DNA from: Lumnitzera littorea | Taxonomy: Eukaryota; Streptophyta; Magnoliopsida; Myrtales; Combretaceae | Length of the DNA: 64,000 nucleotides | Reading direction: 5' to 3' | NCBI GenBank assembly: GCA_024138015.1 | Contig: JAMXBB010000002.1 | Location: forward strand, 14,681,945-14,745,944 | In this document: positions 13,326-24,500 of the stretch, in pieces | Position numbering within the stretch: the first letter of the stretch is position 1 | Layout: every line of letters begins with the position of its first letter | Made by a program: the position numbers and the translations under genes | Notes under the pieces: generated by a model | The model's input: only the letters and a program-made list of their open reading frames with translations | Database searches by the model: none | What the model was told of the DNA's origin: nothing

Positions 13326-16237
13326 CGTAAGCCCCAAAGTTCAGCCAAGTAATCGTAAGATTGAACTTAGAACCCAAGGTTTAGGGCGATCGGCTAAAGG
13401 ATCCAATCACACTCAAATTATAAACTATTGAGAGAAATATTAGTACAAAATAACCCCGTAAACTTAAATTTAAGAAAATAAATAGTAAAATAGGAGACTA
13501 TAAAATTTTCAAATTTTAAGCATAATAATTGCTAATTACTGAAAAGGCAAAAAGTGTAATCTAATAACTAATAAATTACTAGAGATAGATTATATGTATA
13601 CTAAAAATTTTAGAATGACCAAAATAATATTTAGGAATGTTCACGTGTACCCCACATGTATTTACGTGTAGATAAAAATATGCGTAATTACCTAAATTGG
13701 CCGAAAACTAAGCAAATAATTAAAGAAAAATATAAAATAATTATGGAAAAATCAGAAAAAATCAGAAGAGGATAAGCTGATGCAAGATCAGGTCGTGGTC
13801 AGAAAAAGAAAAATTGACCAATAAAAATTGAACAACTTAAAAGCCAAAAATCAAGGAAATTGGACAAAATCTTGTCAAATTAATGCATAATAATTACAAA
13901 AATCGTCTATAAATAGCAAGAAAAATTCAGAAACTCATTTGGACAGATATAAATCAGAGAAAATTAGAGAGAGTTGAAAATTCGAGAGAAAATCCAGAAA
14001 ATAAAAAAAAATAAGAAAAACTGTGGAGTTAAGGATTTTAAAAGGAACCCACACCAAACGAGGAGCTGGGAATGGACGGCCACCACTACCACACGGTGGT
14101 GGCAGCGCCCAGGCCGGCCGACAAGGCCACGGCGGCCCGCAGTGGCCGGAGCCACCCAAATCGATGAGTCCGATTTCCAGCCCGAATCTTGTGTAATTTT
14201 GTAAAAATAGTAAATATAATTAGAAAATTATGAATTTTGTTATTCTGGGATATTTTTGTATGTAGTTTGTAGGAAAAATATTATTTTGATGAAATTATGT
14301 CCCGTAACATATGGTCCCTAAGAAATCGTGCAAAACCGAGCACATTTCGGTTTAGAAATAAATGATCTTAGGAGTGTAGTTTCAAGCCCAAAATTTTTCT
14401 GTAGATTACTTAGATGATATAGAACAGTGCTATGAAGCCCATTTTCAAAAATTAATTTTTGGAATTTTTAGATAATTTTTAGGCCCTAAAATGAGGCATA
14501 AAATGGGTAATTTGGAATTAATTAGGTGATTAGGATGTTAATTATTGATTTAGATCTTAATTAGATGTTTAGGGATGTTAATTTCTGAAGTGGAACCCTA
14601 ACCTTAGTCTTTGGGTATTAAGTATAGTTAATTAAGGAAATTAGGTAAGTAATATAAGAAATTAGTAACATGTGAAATTGTACATTAATAAATATGGAAA
14701 AATTAGGGTTATTTAGATAATATTAGAGTAAAAATCAGAATAATATTAAATCTGAATTAAGATTGAATTTTAGGTAATTATATAAAAAAAGTAAGATTTT
14801 CTCACATCGGGGATAAATCCGATACCTTAATTAGGACTAGCGTGTACCGAATAGCTTAGAATACTAAATTAAGACCCAATAGGATATTTGGATACTTGAG
14901 CTTAATGTAATTAATTTCACATTAGGATTCGAGCATGTTTAGGATTTAAAAATCGAACTAAAACCTAATTTAGAAATTGATGCGGAAACCGAAACCGAAC
15001 CCAAACCTAGAATAATTATAAAAGACTTAAGACCTAGATAATTAGGTATATTAAACCCTAAACAACACATAACAATAAGCGTTATATGATAAAATGAACT
15101 TAGAATATTTATATGAAAAGCTGAAACCACGTTCGTGTTATAGGGATGATCGGCGATGGCTTGAGCAAATCGGACCTCGAGTGAGTAAGCGAGGAGTCGA
15201 GGTAAGTTGGGATTAATACGATGCTGTATTTTGGAGGCTTAAGATTATGCTTGGTTGTGCTTGTTAGATAGTTGAATGTGTGCATGTGCTTGATTATGGG
15301 TGATGCTATGATTCTGTTTGTTGCTTTGGCACATATTGTATGAATTGTATGTAATGATTGATTACCCTAAACTGGACTTAATCAAATATACGACCAGTAA
15401 TCATAATCGGACATACATGCAACCCGTTAGGGGAATTTAGGACTCTCCGGCTAAATACCGACCCCTTCGGAAGGGATAGCGCAGGATTACAAAATGGTCC
15501 CTTTTTCATCCTCAGTCGAACTAAGTGACAGGAGAGGAGGTCGCGGTGAGGGTGAAGGCAGTGGTTCGAAGGTAGTCGCGGGAGGAGCAAGGTCTCCATT
15601 ACACAAGCCTGGGTTTGGTCGTGAGCTGTTGCATTAATGGCAACTCCTCAACCCGGATTAGAGCGGGCGCAATTTCTCTAATCTCACGACGGGCCGGACA
15701 ACGTCGTGTGATGGCATTTGCTTGTACATGCATTGCACCTAATAAGTGAACGAAAACCTTGTTGTGTGTATGGTATAGTTTTAAGTCCTCCGTCCCTACT
15801 TACTGAGCTGTGGTTGCTCACATCCCTATAGACGTCGTGCAGGTGCTGGCTAAGAAGCGGCAACCAATTACTCTGAAGCTAGCAACTGCTGGATCCTGGG
15901 GAGTAAGGAAAAACATTGAAGAATAAACACATATTTTAAGGTCTAAGTTTTTATTTTAGAAGTATTTTTCGTTTCCGAATGATGTAATAACTAGGGAATA
16001 TACTATAGAGAAATGTTGTAAACTTTAACTGCAATAATTGAATGATAACATATATATAATTCCTCACTTTTATAGGTAAATGATTTATTTAAATTACAAA
16101 CTGTCTACTTCAAAGCGGGTTAGTTGTGGACGCCTTGTGTAGATCAGGTCTAAGATAGCGGTTGTGAGGTCAACTTCTATCTTAGGATGGTTTACACGGC
16201 GGGGGCTGTTACGACTTTGCCGCTTCGGGGCGTGACA
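13326..16237 (+). repeat. 2.9-kb solo LTR of the Tekay/Del-like family (A)
   Basis: It starts CGTAAGCCC (TG changed to CG) and ends GGGGCGTGACA, flanked by a perfect 5-bp target duplication GTTTC (13,321-13,325 and 16,238-16,242). It is homologous over its length to the two LTRs of the complete element at 18,601-30,893, in the opposite orientation. A TATA box (CTATAAATAG, 13,907-13,916) marks the promoter, followed by a GC-rich islet at 14,060-14,160. No internal region remains, so it arose by recombination between two LTRs. It sits inside the zinc-knuckle codons of the copia gag. Confidence 0.9.
13907..13916 (+). promoter_or_regulatory. LTR promoter TATA box
   Basis: CTATAAATAG, conserved at the equivalent place in related LTRs (20,907-20,915 and 30,316-30,324 on minus; about 34,677-34,686 on plus). 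It lies about 580 bp from the LTR start, which leaves some 2.3 kb of each LTR downstream as transcribed leader. Confidence 0.7.
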
Positions 16238-16242
16238 GTTTC

Positions 16243-16682
16243 AAAGTAGTGTTCTACAGTATGATCAGTTCTTTTACAATGAACATAAGTAATTTTGTTA
16301 TTCCCTTTTCCCTTTCCATATTTTTTGTCTTCATTAACAAATTTCCTTTGCGTCTTGGTTACAAAAGCTGCAAAATCTTCAATCAAGACATTGTTGTTAG
16401 TCATTTGCTTCTACTTTTTCAACTTGACATACTAAATAATACACTTTGTTTACAGTTGATAGAGGGTCTATGGATAGAATTTAGCTTCTAACATTATCAT
16501 AGGTATCAGCAAGCTCCATCAAGAACTGGACCAACCTTGTTTTGTTGTCTAACTCTATTGACTTTGTCACTAAATCACACTCACAGTTTGACAAAGCACC
16601 ATAATTGTAACTCGGCAAATAAGTTATATTACTTATTTCATCCCATAACTTCTTTTAAGTTGTTATAATAGACTGTAATTGA
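16243..16682 (-). pseudogene. copia gag, central part and zinc-knuckle start
   Basis: Minus strand from 16,680 downwards reads LWDEISNITYLPSYNYG, then LDNKTRLVQFLMELADTYDN and IDPLSTVNKVYYLV, a typical copia gag (UBN2-type) pattern. Next comes a lysine-rich stretch and the start of a CCHC knuckle, HCKRTDHTVEHYFE. The knuckle is cut at the target site of the 13,326-16,237 solo LTR and resumes at 13,320. A stop and a frameshift are present. Confidence 0.75.
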
Positions 16683-17640
16683 TGGGAATCAGGCTACGAG
16701 ACCACTGATTCGTAATAGAGCTCGAGGACTAGAGGGACTGGCAAGACAAATCCTCTTGCTTTAGCCAACTCTTACCAAGGCTGAGTATCTCATTGCTAAC
16801 CAGCTTTGCATGCCAAGTCGAATGACCAGCCATCTCTCGGAAATTTTGTACCGAGTAGAAGAATACCTTGACGACAACCACACTTTATACACCAGCTCGA
16901 TCCTATTCTACCTGACCACTTACTTAGCATCATTACTGTCGAGAGGTTGAGAGTCCTGCCTTGCATGAATCCTCACCCACTCTTGTTCGGACGAACCCAT
17001 GCCTATGAGGAACTCCTGCTTGACCACCCAGCCAGCCTGTATTGCTTTGTCTAAACCCTCCAACAACACTACTAATGCATTGTTGCCATATGTCTGAGAC
17101 CACTCCTAGAGTCTACTGCTATAATCATTACCTTTTCCATTAATATTCTTTTTTACCTTTTGTATACTTTGTACACTACTTCTTTAGGACTATATCCTTT
17201 TTATCTTTTCCTTTTTAAGCATGTTGCCCTAAATTTTCAGGTATAAATACCCTTGTATTTGTAGCCATAATTATTAGATTGAACATTAATACACTTGACA
17301 TTTTTCCTCTCATAAACACTACTTTGTTAATATTTATTTCACTCTTATGATAACCCTTAAGTAAGGCTTGGTGGTGAGTAACCTCACTAGACTTTCTCAT
17401 GTATCTTATCGAGTTGTGCCGTGACTCCTTGGAAGTTTCATTGGTGCGTCATATCCATTGAAACTGTTTGTGGATTTTGCTTACTTTTCATTTGCTTTTC
17501 TTCTTTCGTGCATTCTCCCCATCACCTTTTTAGGTTTTCGGCAAGCTTGGACCTATTTAGTGACCAGCTTTGTCTATTCTTGGTTACGATTTGCATCAAT
17601 AACTTTAGAATTACCCTACTTCAATGCACTATTTCGGACC
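16683..17640. repeat. LTR-like insertion within copia gag
   Basis: This segment interrupts the copia gag between the IITT and ICKRFRLLNGPK codons. It is less AT-rich than its surroundings, begins TGATGGGAATCAGG (similar to the gypsy LTR start at 2,432 and 10,089) and contains a TATA-like TATAAATAC near 17,241, so it is probably a solo LTR of a related gypsy family. The right boundary is uncertain by several tens of bases, and no target duplication was identified. Open frames at 17,421-17,703 are not supported as genes. Confidence 0.45.
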
Positions 17641-17984
17641 ATTCAACAATCGAAATCTTTTACATATTTCATCCTACAAATCTTGTCGAAGAAGCATAAG
17701 TAAAAACCTTCTGATAAATCCTTACCTATTGAATTAGTAATCCAACACTTAACCATAAAGTCACATTATATCCATCAATGTTCATCAATAGTATTTGCTT
17801 CTAGCTTTAGAATAGTACCATCAATAAATCTTATTTTTGCTTTTGCTCTTAAGGCTAGTTTGATTGAATGACTCCAACTTTTGAAATTCACTCCATTAAA
17901 CACAACATTTGTGATGCTTCTTCCAGGACTAGTGAATCTAAATAAGAAAAGAGGATCGTTACATGAAACTTCTTAATTTCCACT
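17640..17984 (-). pseudogene. copia gag N-terminal part
   Basis: The likely start ATG is at 17,984, reading MSGN. Then come DPLFLFRFTSPGRSITNVVF, a FKSWSHSIKLALRAKAKIRF segment and FIDGTI, and after a frameshift CWITNSIGKDLSEGF, the usual copia gag N-terminus. Stops occur after DEH and in the DPLFL region. The reading continues as an EICKRFRLLNGP block until the inserted segment. It is non-functional. Confidence 0.75.
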
Positions 17985-18124
17985 CATTTTTAGTTCAATC
18001 GCATGTAATAGCAATCAATCACAACAATCAATTAGGAAACAGTAGTAACGTAAATGGAAAAACGAGAAAACTATATAAACTTCTTAAAGAAAATAAATAC
18101 AGTAAAGAAAAAATCATCTAACCG

Positions 18125-18136
18125 TGCTTTGATACC
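18125..18136 (-). other. copia primer-binding site
   Basis: The minus strand reads TGGTATCAAAGC, complementary to the 3' end of initiator tRNA-Met with one difference from the usual TGGTATCAGAGC. It lies 11 bases inside the 5' LTR, where minus-strand DNA synthesis would start. Confidence 0.8.
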
Positions 18137-18147
18137 ATATTGAAGCT

Positions 18148-18297
18148 TGTAGAGATAGATGAATGAATGATGCAGAGTAATGGAGAATTAACAACCAAAG
18201 AAGAAGGTCTTTTGTGTAAAGGAAAATGATTCTAACTAATTAACTAACAGAATGAGAACAATCTTCTTATATACAAGTGCTACACATGTGTAGTGAC
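18148..18297 (-). repeat. copia 5' LTR (right copy)
   Basis: It matches the left LTR at 1,321-1,452. The minus strand contains a TATA-like GTATATAAG (about 18,266-18,275). The inner end (minus-strand CTCTACA) is clear; the outer end lies between 18,285 and 18,297. Confidence 0.7.
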
Positions 18298-18595
18298 ACG
18301 TGACAAAATACAAATTCACAAAACTGATAACTAATGAAGTATTCCTACACTTCTTAGCTGGTACTTTTTCCCTTAGAATAGAGGTAGGTAGGTAACAGAT
18401 CTTCGTTAGCACGATTGAATCTCTTTAACAAGTATAAATCCTATAGGCTACACGAGGACCATTTAAATATCAAGAGAGGTCGCAAGGGATCCTGACTTTT
18501 GCAATGCTACTTTGGGTTGATAGAGGCCTGTCGAGGTATACCAAGTGTCAGCCTACATTCCTAAGATCTTCTTACTTAGATGACAATTTAAGTTG
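18298..18595. other. spacer between copia and chromovirus
   Basis: About 300 bp with nothing recognised except possible weak similarity (AGGTAACAGATC) to the left flank of the copia element near 1,280. Confidence 0.4.
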
Positions 18596-18600
18596 GATTG
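18596..18600. repeat. target site duplication GATTG, left
   Basis: It matches GATTG at 30,894-30,898, immediately outside the other LTR end, and fixes both element boundaries. Confidence 0.9.
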
Positions 18601-21484
18601 TATTACGCCCCGAAGTCGCAAAGTCGCAACAGTCCCGCCGTGTAAACCATTCTATGATAGTAACTGGCCTCACAGTGCCTACCATAGAGATAATCTACAC
18701 AAGGCGTCGACGACTCCTCGCTTTGAAGTAAACAATTCGATTAATGAGTATACAATAATTATGATAATTATCACAAAGTTCTATAAAACATAGATAATTA
18801 TAAATAAGTCCACAGAGCTTCCCAGGAAGTTTTACACAATAACTACAGTTTACTAATTTACAGAATAACTAACAGTTTTCAACCTTTAACTACAAGGTCA
18901 GTCTAGTTACACATTTGCTAAATAACTTGATCCTCACACCCCTGGCTTCAAAAAGACTAACCTCTGGATAATTGTAGGGCGGCATAGTACTTGAAGAGAT
19001 TACAAATCGGAACCTACAAAAGGATCTATAAGGGTATGAGCAACTACAGCTCAGTAAGTTGAATTGGAGACTTATGAATGCATACAAGCACAAATAGGGT
19101 TATCAAACAATTATTTTCATGCAATGCAACAATCAAGTGTCATCGCACAACGTAGTCCGGTCCGTTGTGAAATCAGAGAAATTTCACCTGCTCCAATCTG
19201 GGTTGAGGAGTTCCATGTTATGCAGCAGCTCACAACCAAACCCAGGCTTGTGCAATGGAGACCTCGCTCCTCCCGCGACTACCTTCGAACCATTGACTTC
19301 ACCCTCGCCGCGACCTCCTTTCCTGTCACTTAGTTCCACTGAGGATGAAGAAGGGACCATTTTGCAATCCTGCGCTATCCCTTTCGAAGGGGTCGGTATT
19401 TGGTTGGAGAAACCTATGATCCCCTAACGGGTTGCAATACATGACATTTTCGGTTATTAAGGTCGATTAAGATTAAATTCCGGTTAGGGTGTTCAATAAG
19501 TTCATACCAATTCAATTAGTCACAAAATCATTCACAGTAAAAATTCCAGCATGAATTCAGATACATCAAGCATATGCGCAAACTATTTACAACCACAATC
19601 ATATACAAGCCTAAGTCTCCGAGTATTACAAAACTAGTACTCTATTACAATAAGCAATAACTCAACTTACCTGAATTTGCTCAATCGTTCGATCCTCTAG
19701 TTGCGAGTTGATTTGTTTCTGGGTGTCCTATAATACAAATAGGTTCTTTTAGTACTTATATTTTATGGATTCTTATTCTAATTTATAATGTACTCATTTT
19801 CCTCATGTATACCTACAACGTATTAATAATTCTTTGTATTCTATTTCGGGGTTCGGCTCCTAAACTAGATTCTAGTTTTAATTCCTAAATCGTAATTAGG
19901 CTCGAATCCCAATGTGACATTAATCACCTTATGCTCGGGTATTCAAATATCCTATTGGGTCGTAATTTTAGTATTCTAAACTATTCGGTACATGCTAATC
20001 CTAATTGAGGTGTCAGATTTATTCCCGATGTGTAAAAATCTTACATTTTGAGATATTTACTTAAAATTAAATATTATTTCAGATTTATTATTTTCTAATT
20101 TCAATTATAATATTATCTAAATAACTTTATTTTTTTAGATTTATTAATTTACATTTTCTTATATTCCTAATTTCTTATATTTTTTACCTAATTTCCCTAA
20201 TTAACCATACTTAGTACCTAAAGGCTAGGATTAGGGTTCCACTGCAAAGATTAACTTCCTTAAACATCTAATTAAGATCCAAATCAGTAATTAACATCCT
20301 AATCACCTAATTAATCCTAAATCACCCAATTTTACCATCATTTTAGGGCTAAAAATGAACTTAAAATTTTTGAAAATTAATTTAAAAAAAATGGCTTCAT
20401 AGCACTGTTCTACATCATATGAGAATCCTACAGAAAAATTTTGAGCCCCAAACTACATCCCTAAGCCTATTTAATTTCCGGTTTAATCATGCTCGGTTTT
20501 GAACAATTTGTTAGGGACCCTATATTTTCAGACATAATTAAACTAAACCAATATTTTTTCCTAAATCTACATACAATAAAACCTCAGAATAACAAATTTC
20601 ATAATTTTCTGGGCAAAATAACTAATTTTACAAAATTATACAAAAATCGGGGTGAATAAATGACTAACCGGTTCGAAGCTTTTTGGCCGTCTAAACCCGG
20701 TCCAAGGCTATCGGCCGGTCCAGGCGATGGTCCTAGTGTAGGGTGGTGGTGGTGGTTCGGTCCCGGGTGGTGGTGGTGGGTGGTAGTTTTAGTTCGCTTT
20801 GCTAATTTGCAGAGTTTTTTTTTTCTTGAATTTCTCTCGAATTTTTTTGTGTTTCGATTTTTCTCAGATCACAAACTAGCCAAATGACTTCTGGAAATTT
20901 TTTCCTTATTTATAGACAATTGTAGAATTTAATGTGCATTAATTTGATGGGATTTTGCCCCAATTCCTTGATTTTAGGCTTTTTGTTTGTCCAATTTCTA
21001 TTGGTTAATTTTTTCTTTTCAGTCCACGACCTGATCTTGTTGCAGTTATCCTCTTCTGATTTTTTTATAATTATTTTGTATTTTTCTTTAATTATTTACT
21101 TAGTTTTCGGCCAACTTTAGTAATTACGCGTATTTTTATCTATACGTAAATACATGTAGGGTACACGTGAACATTCCTAAATATTATTTTGGTCATTCTA
21201 AAATTTTTAGTATACATATAATCTATTTCTACTAATTTATTAGTTATTATATTACACTTTTTGCCTTTTCGGTAATTAGCAGTTATTATGCTTAAAATTT
21301 GAAAATTTTATAGTCTCCTATTTTATTACTTATTTTCTTAAATTTAAGTTTACAAGGTCATTTTTACTGGTATTTTGTTAAATAGTTTATAATTTGGGTT
21401 TGATCGAATCCTTTAACCGATCGCCCTAAACCTTGGGTTTTAAGCTCAAACCTATGGTTACTTGGCTTGGCTTTAGGGCTTACA
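18601..21484 (-). repeat. chromovirus 3' LTR
   Basis: In element orientation it begins TGTAAGCCC (21,484) and ends GGGCGTAATA (18,601), so the termini are TG...TA rather than TG...CA. The minus-strand TATA box is at 20,907-20,915. A GGT-rich GC islet lies near 20,690-20,790. It is homologous throughout to 28,015-30,893. Confidence 0.92.
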
Positions 21485-21498
21485 ATTCCACCCCCCTT
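21485..21498 (-). other. polypurine tract
   Basis: The minus strand reads AAGGGGGGTGGAAT directly before the 3' LTR, the usual primer site for plus-strand DNA synthesis. Confidence 0.85.
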
Positions 21499-21589
21499 CA
21501 AAAAAGTTTTGTCCTCAAAACTTCTGTACATCTAATTTACACTTAATTGACTAAATACAATAACTTGTATACTTTTACTAACCTGGAAA

Positions 21590-24500
21590 TCAGAAAAGCC
21601 ATGGATACTGCTCCATCATTGCAGCTTTTGGTTCCCAAGTCATCTCCAAGTCTGGACCTTCATTCCATTTAATCTTCACGTACTCCATATCTCTGTTCCT
21701 TAACTTTTGAACCCGACTATCCAATATCTTTATGGGTTGTCTCATCAGTTGAAAATTCTTCATTAACTCCACTAGCTCTATTTCCACTATTGCATTCGGG
21801 TTCTTAATGAATCTTCTCAACATGGATACATGGAATACATTATGATAACCTGATAGACTTGGAGGTAAAGCCACCCGGTATGATACATTGCCAACTTTCT
21901 CCAATACTTCAAATGGACCAATGTATCGTGGGCTCCGTTTTCCCCTTGAACCAAACCGTCGGAGTCCTTTGAATGGGCTTATTTTAAGGTAAACATGATC
22001 ACCAACTTCGAATTCTAATGGTCTTCTCTTCAAATCAGCCTAACTTTTATAACGGTCCTAAGCTTCCTTCATCCGTTGTCGCACAATCTTAATCTTCTCA
22101 CTTGTTTGATTGATCATGTCTGGTCCAATCATGGCATACTCTTCATGATCCCAATACAGTGGCGATCTGCATTTCCTCCCATATAGTGCTTCATACGGCG
22201 CCATCTGTATCGTTGCATGATAACTATTATTGTAGGCAAATTCTATCAACGGTAAATATTTATCCCAATCACCTCCAAAATCTAACACACAAGCTCGTAA
22301 CATATCTTCTAAAGTTTGAATCGTTCGCTCAGACTGCCCGTCTGTTTGTGGGTGATAGGCTGTACCAAACTGCAACTTTGTACCCAAAGCTCTATGTAAG
22401 CTTTCCCAGAATTTGGATACAAACCGACTATCTCGGTCAGAAACAATACTCTCAGGAACACTATGTAGCCTTATTATTTCTCGGACATACAGTCTAGCCA
22501 ACTTTTCCATTGAATCACCAGTCCGATAAGGTAAGAAATGTGCACTCTTCGTTAATCTATCCACGACTACCCAAATGGAATCATATCCAACTTGAGTCCT
22601 TGGTAAGACTACTACAAAATCCATAGTAATATGATCCCATTTCCATCGCGGTATTTCTAAAGGTTGTAATAATCTACCTGGTCTTTGGTGTTCTGCTTTG
22701 ACTTGTTGGCATGTAAGGCATTCCGATACATACTGTACCACTTCTCTCTTCATCCCATTCCACCAATACATGAGTTTTAGATCTTGGTACATTTTATTTC
22801 CTCCCGGGTGTACAGTATAACCTGTAATGTGTACTTCATCCAAAATTTGTTTCTTTAAGTCTGCATCTTGTAGTACACATATTCTTCCTCTAAACTTTAT
22901 TAAACCTCTATCATCCATCTTAAAGTCAGGGTCCTATCCACTACTTAACTTCTCTTTTATCTCCATCAGACCCTTGTCTTCCTCTTGCTTTTGTTTTATT
23001 CTCTCTAATAGAGTAGGTTGTAATTCCCAGTTCATTAATTGGCTATTAGGTTCACACCAATCAAATCCAATTTGCATCCTCTCAAATTCATGCACTAATT
23101 CATGTTGAGGTGTTAACAGTAAGGCAACCTGTTCATAATTCTTTCGACTTAATGCATCTGCCACCAAATTAGCCTTTCCAGGATGGTAATTTATATTCAG
23201 ATCATAATCTTTAATCAACTCTAACCACCTTCTTTGCCTTAAATTCAACTCCTTCTGAGTAAAGAAGTACTTCAAACTCTTATGATCAGTGTACATCTCA
23301 CACCGTTGCCCATAAAGATAATGTCTCCAAATCTTCAAGGTAAACACCACAGCTGCTAACTTTAAATCATGAGTCGGGTAATTCCTCTCATGTGGCCTTA
23401 ATTGTCTTGATGCATATGCAACAACTTTTCTATCCTGCATTAATACACAACCTAATCCATTTCGTGAAGCATCACTGTACACATTATAAGGTTTATCCGG
23501 ATCAGGCAATGTTAATACTGGCGCTGTAACCAGTCTTTTCTTCAATTCCTGAAAACTCGTTTCACAATCTTCACTCCATTCAAACTTTACATCCTTCTGG
23601 GTTAATCAAGTCAACGGTTTGGCAATTTTGGAAAAATCCTTTATGAACCGTCGATAGTATCCAGCCATACCCAGAAAACTCCTTATCTCAGTCACTGTGG
23701 TTGGTTGCTTCCAGTCCATTACTGCTTTCACTTTATCAGGGTCTACAGAGATTCCTTCACCAGATATAATATGTCCTAGAAAAGAAATCCTATCCAACCA
23801 AAAATCACATTTACTTAACTTGGCATACAATTGATTCTCTCTCAACTTCTGTAATGCCAATCGTAAATGCTCCGCATGCTCCTTCTTGGTTTTTGAGTAA
23901 ATCAAGATATCATCAATAAACACCACAACAAACTTATCTAAATATGGTTGATATATACGATTCATCAAGTCCATGAATACAGCCGGAGCATTTGTTAAGC
24001 CAAATGGCATCACAAAAAATTCATAATGTCCATATCGAGTTCTAAATGCAGTCTTATGCACATCTTCCGGCTTAACTCGTAACTGATGATATCCTGATTT
24101 CAAATCTATTCTAGAAAACACAGTTGCACCTTAGAGTTGGTCAAACAAATCATCAATGCGAGGTAACGGATACCTATTCTTAATGGTAACTTTATTTAAC
24201 TCCCGATAGTCTATACATAATCTCATAGTACCATTCTTCTTTTTCACAAACAATACCGGTGCTCCCCATGGTGAAACACTCGGTCGAATAAACTTCTTAT
24301 CCAATAGCTCCTGAAGTTGTTTCTTTAGTTCCTGAAGTTCTATGGGTGACATCCGATATGGGGCTTTCGAAATAGGTTCAATTCTAGGAACTAATTCTAC
24401 ATTGAAATCTAACTCTCGGGGTGGAGCTAACCCTAGTAAATCCTCCGGAAATACATCTGGAAACTCATTCACTACCTGTATGTCTGCTACCTTGGGTATT

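Larger units (their letters stand above)
1321..18297 (-). mobile_element. decayed Ty1/copia retrotransposon hosting three nested insertions
   Basis: Reading from high to low coordinates: LTR (18,148-~18,297), PBS (18,125-18,136), gag, protease, integrase, reverse transcriptase, RNase H, then the second LTR (1,321-~1,452). The coding parts are split by insertions at 2,432-10,791, 13,326-16,237 and about 16,683-17,640. Without these the element is about 4.7 kb, a normal copia size. The split of RT between 10.8-11.2 kb and 2.3-2.4 kb, and of one gag zinc knuckle between 16.24 and 13.32 kb, shows that the pieces were once continuous. All coding parts carry stops and frameshifts. No clear target duplication is visible because the LTR ends are eroded. 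Confidence 0.8.

Noticed and set aside
13935..14204. Open frames in the GC-rich LTR islet (both strands)
   Set aside because: Frames arise from CCACC/GGTGG composition and are not conserved in the other LTR copies.
17421..17703. Two overlapping plus-strand frames of 80-90 codons
   Set aside because: Phenylalanine-rich, antisense to copia gag and the inserted LTR-like segment; no support as genes.
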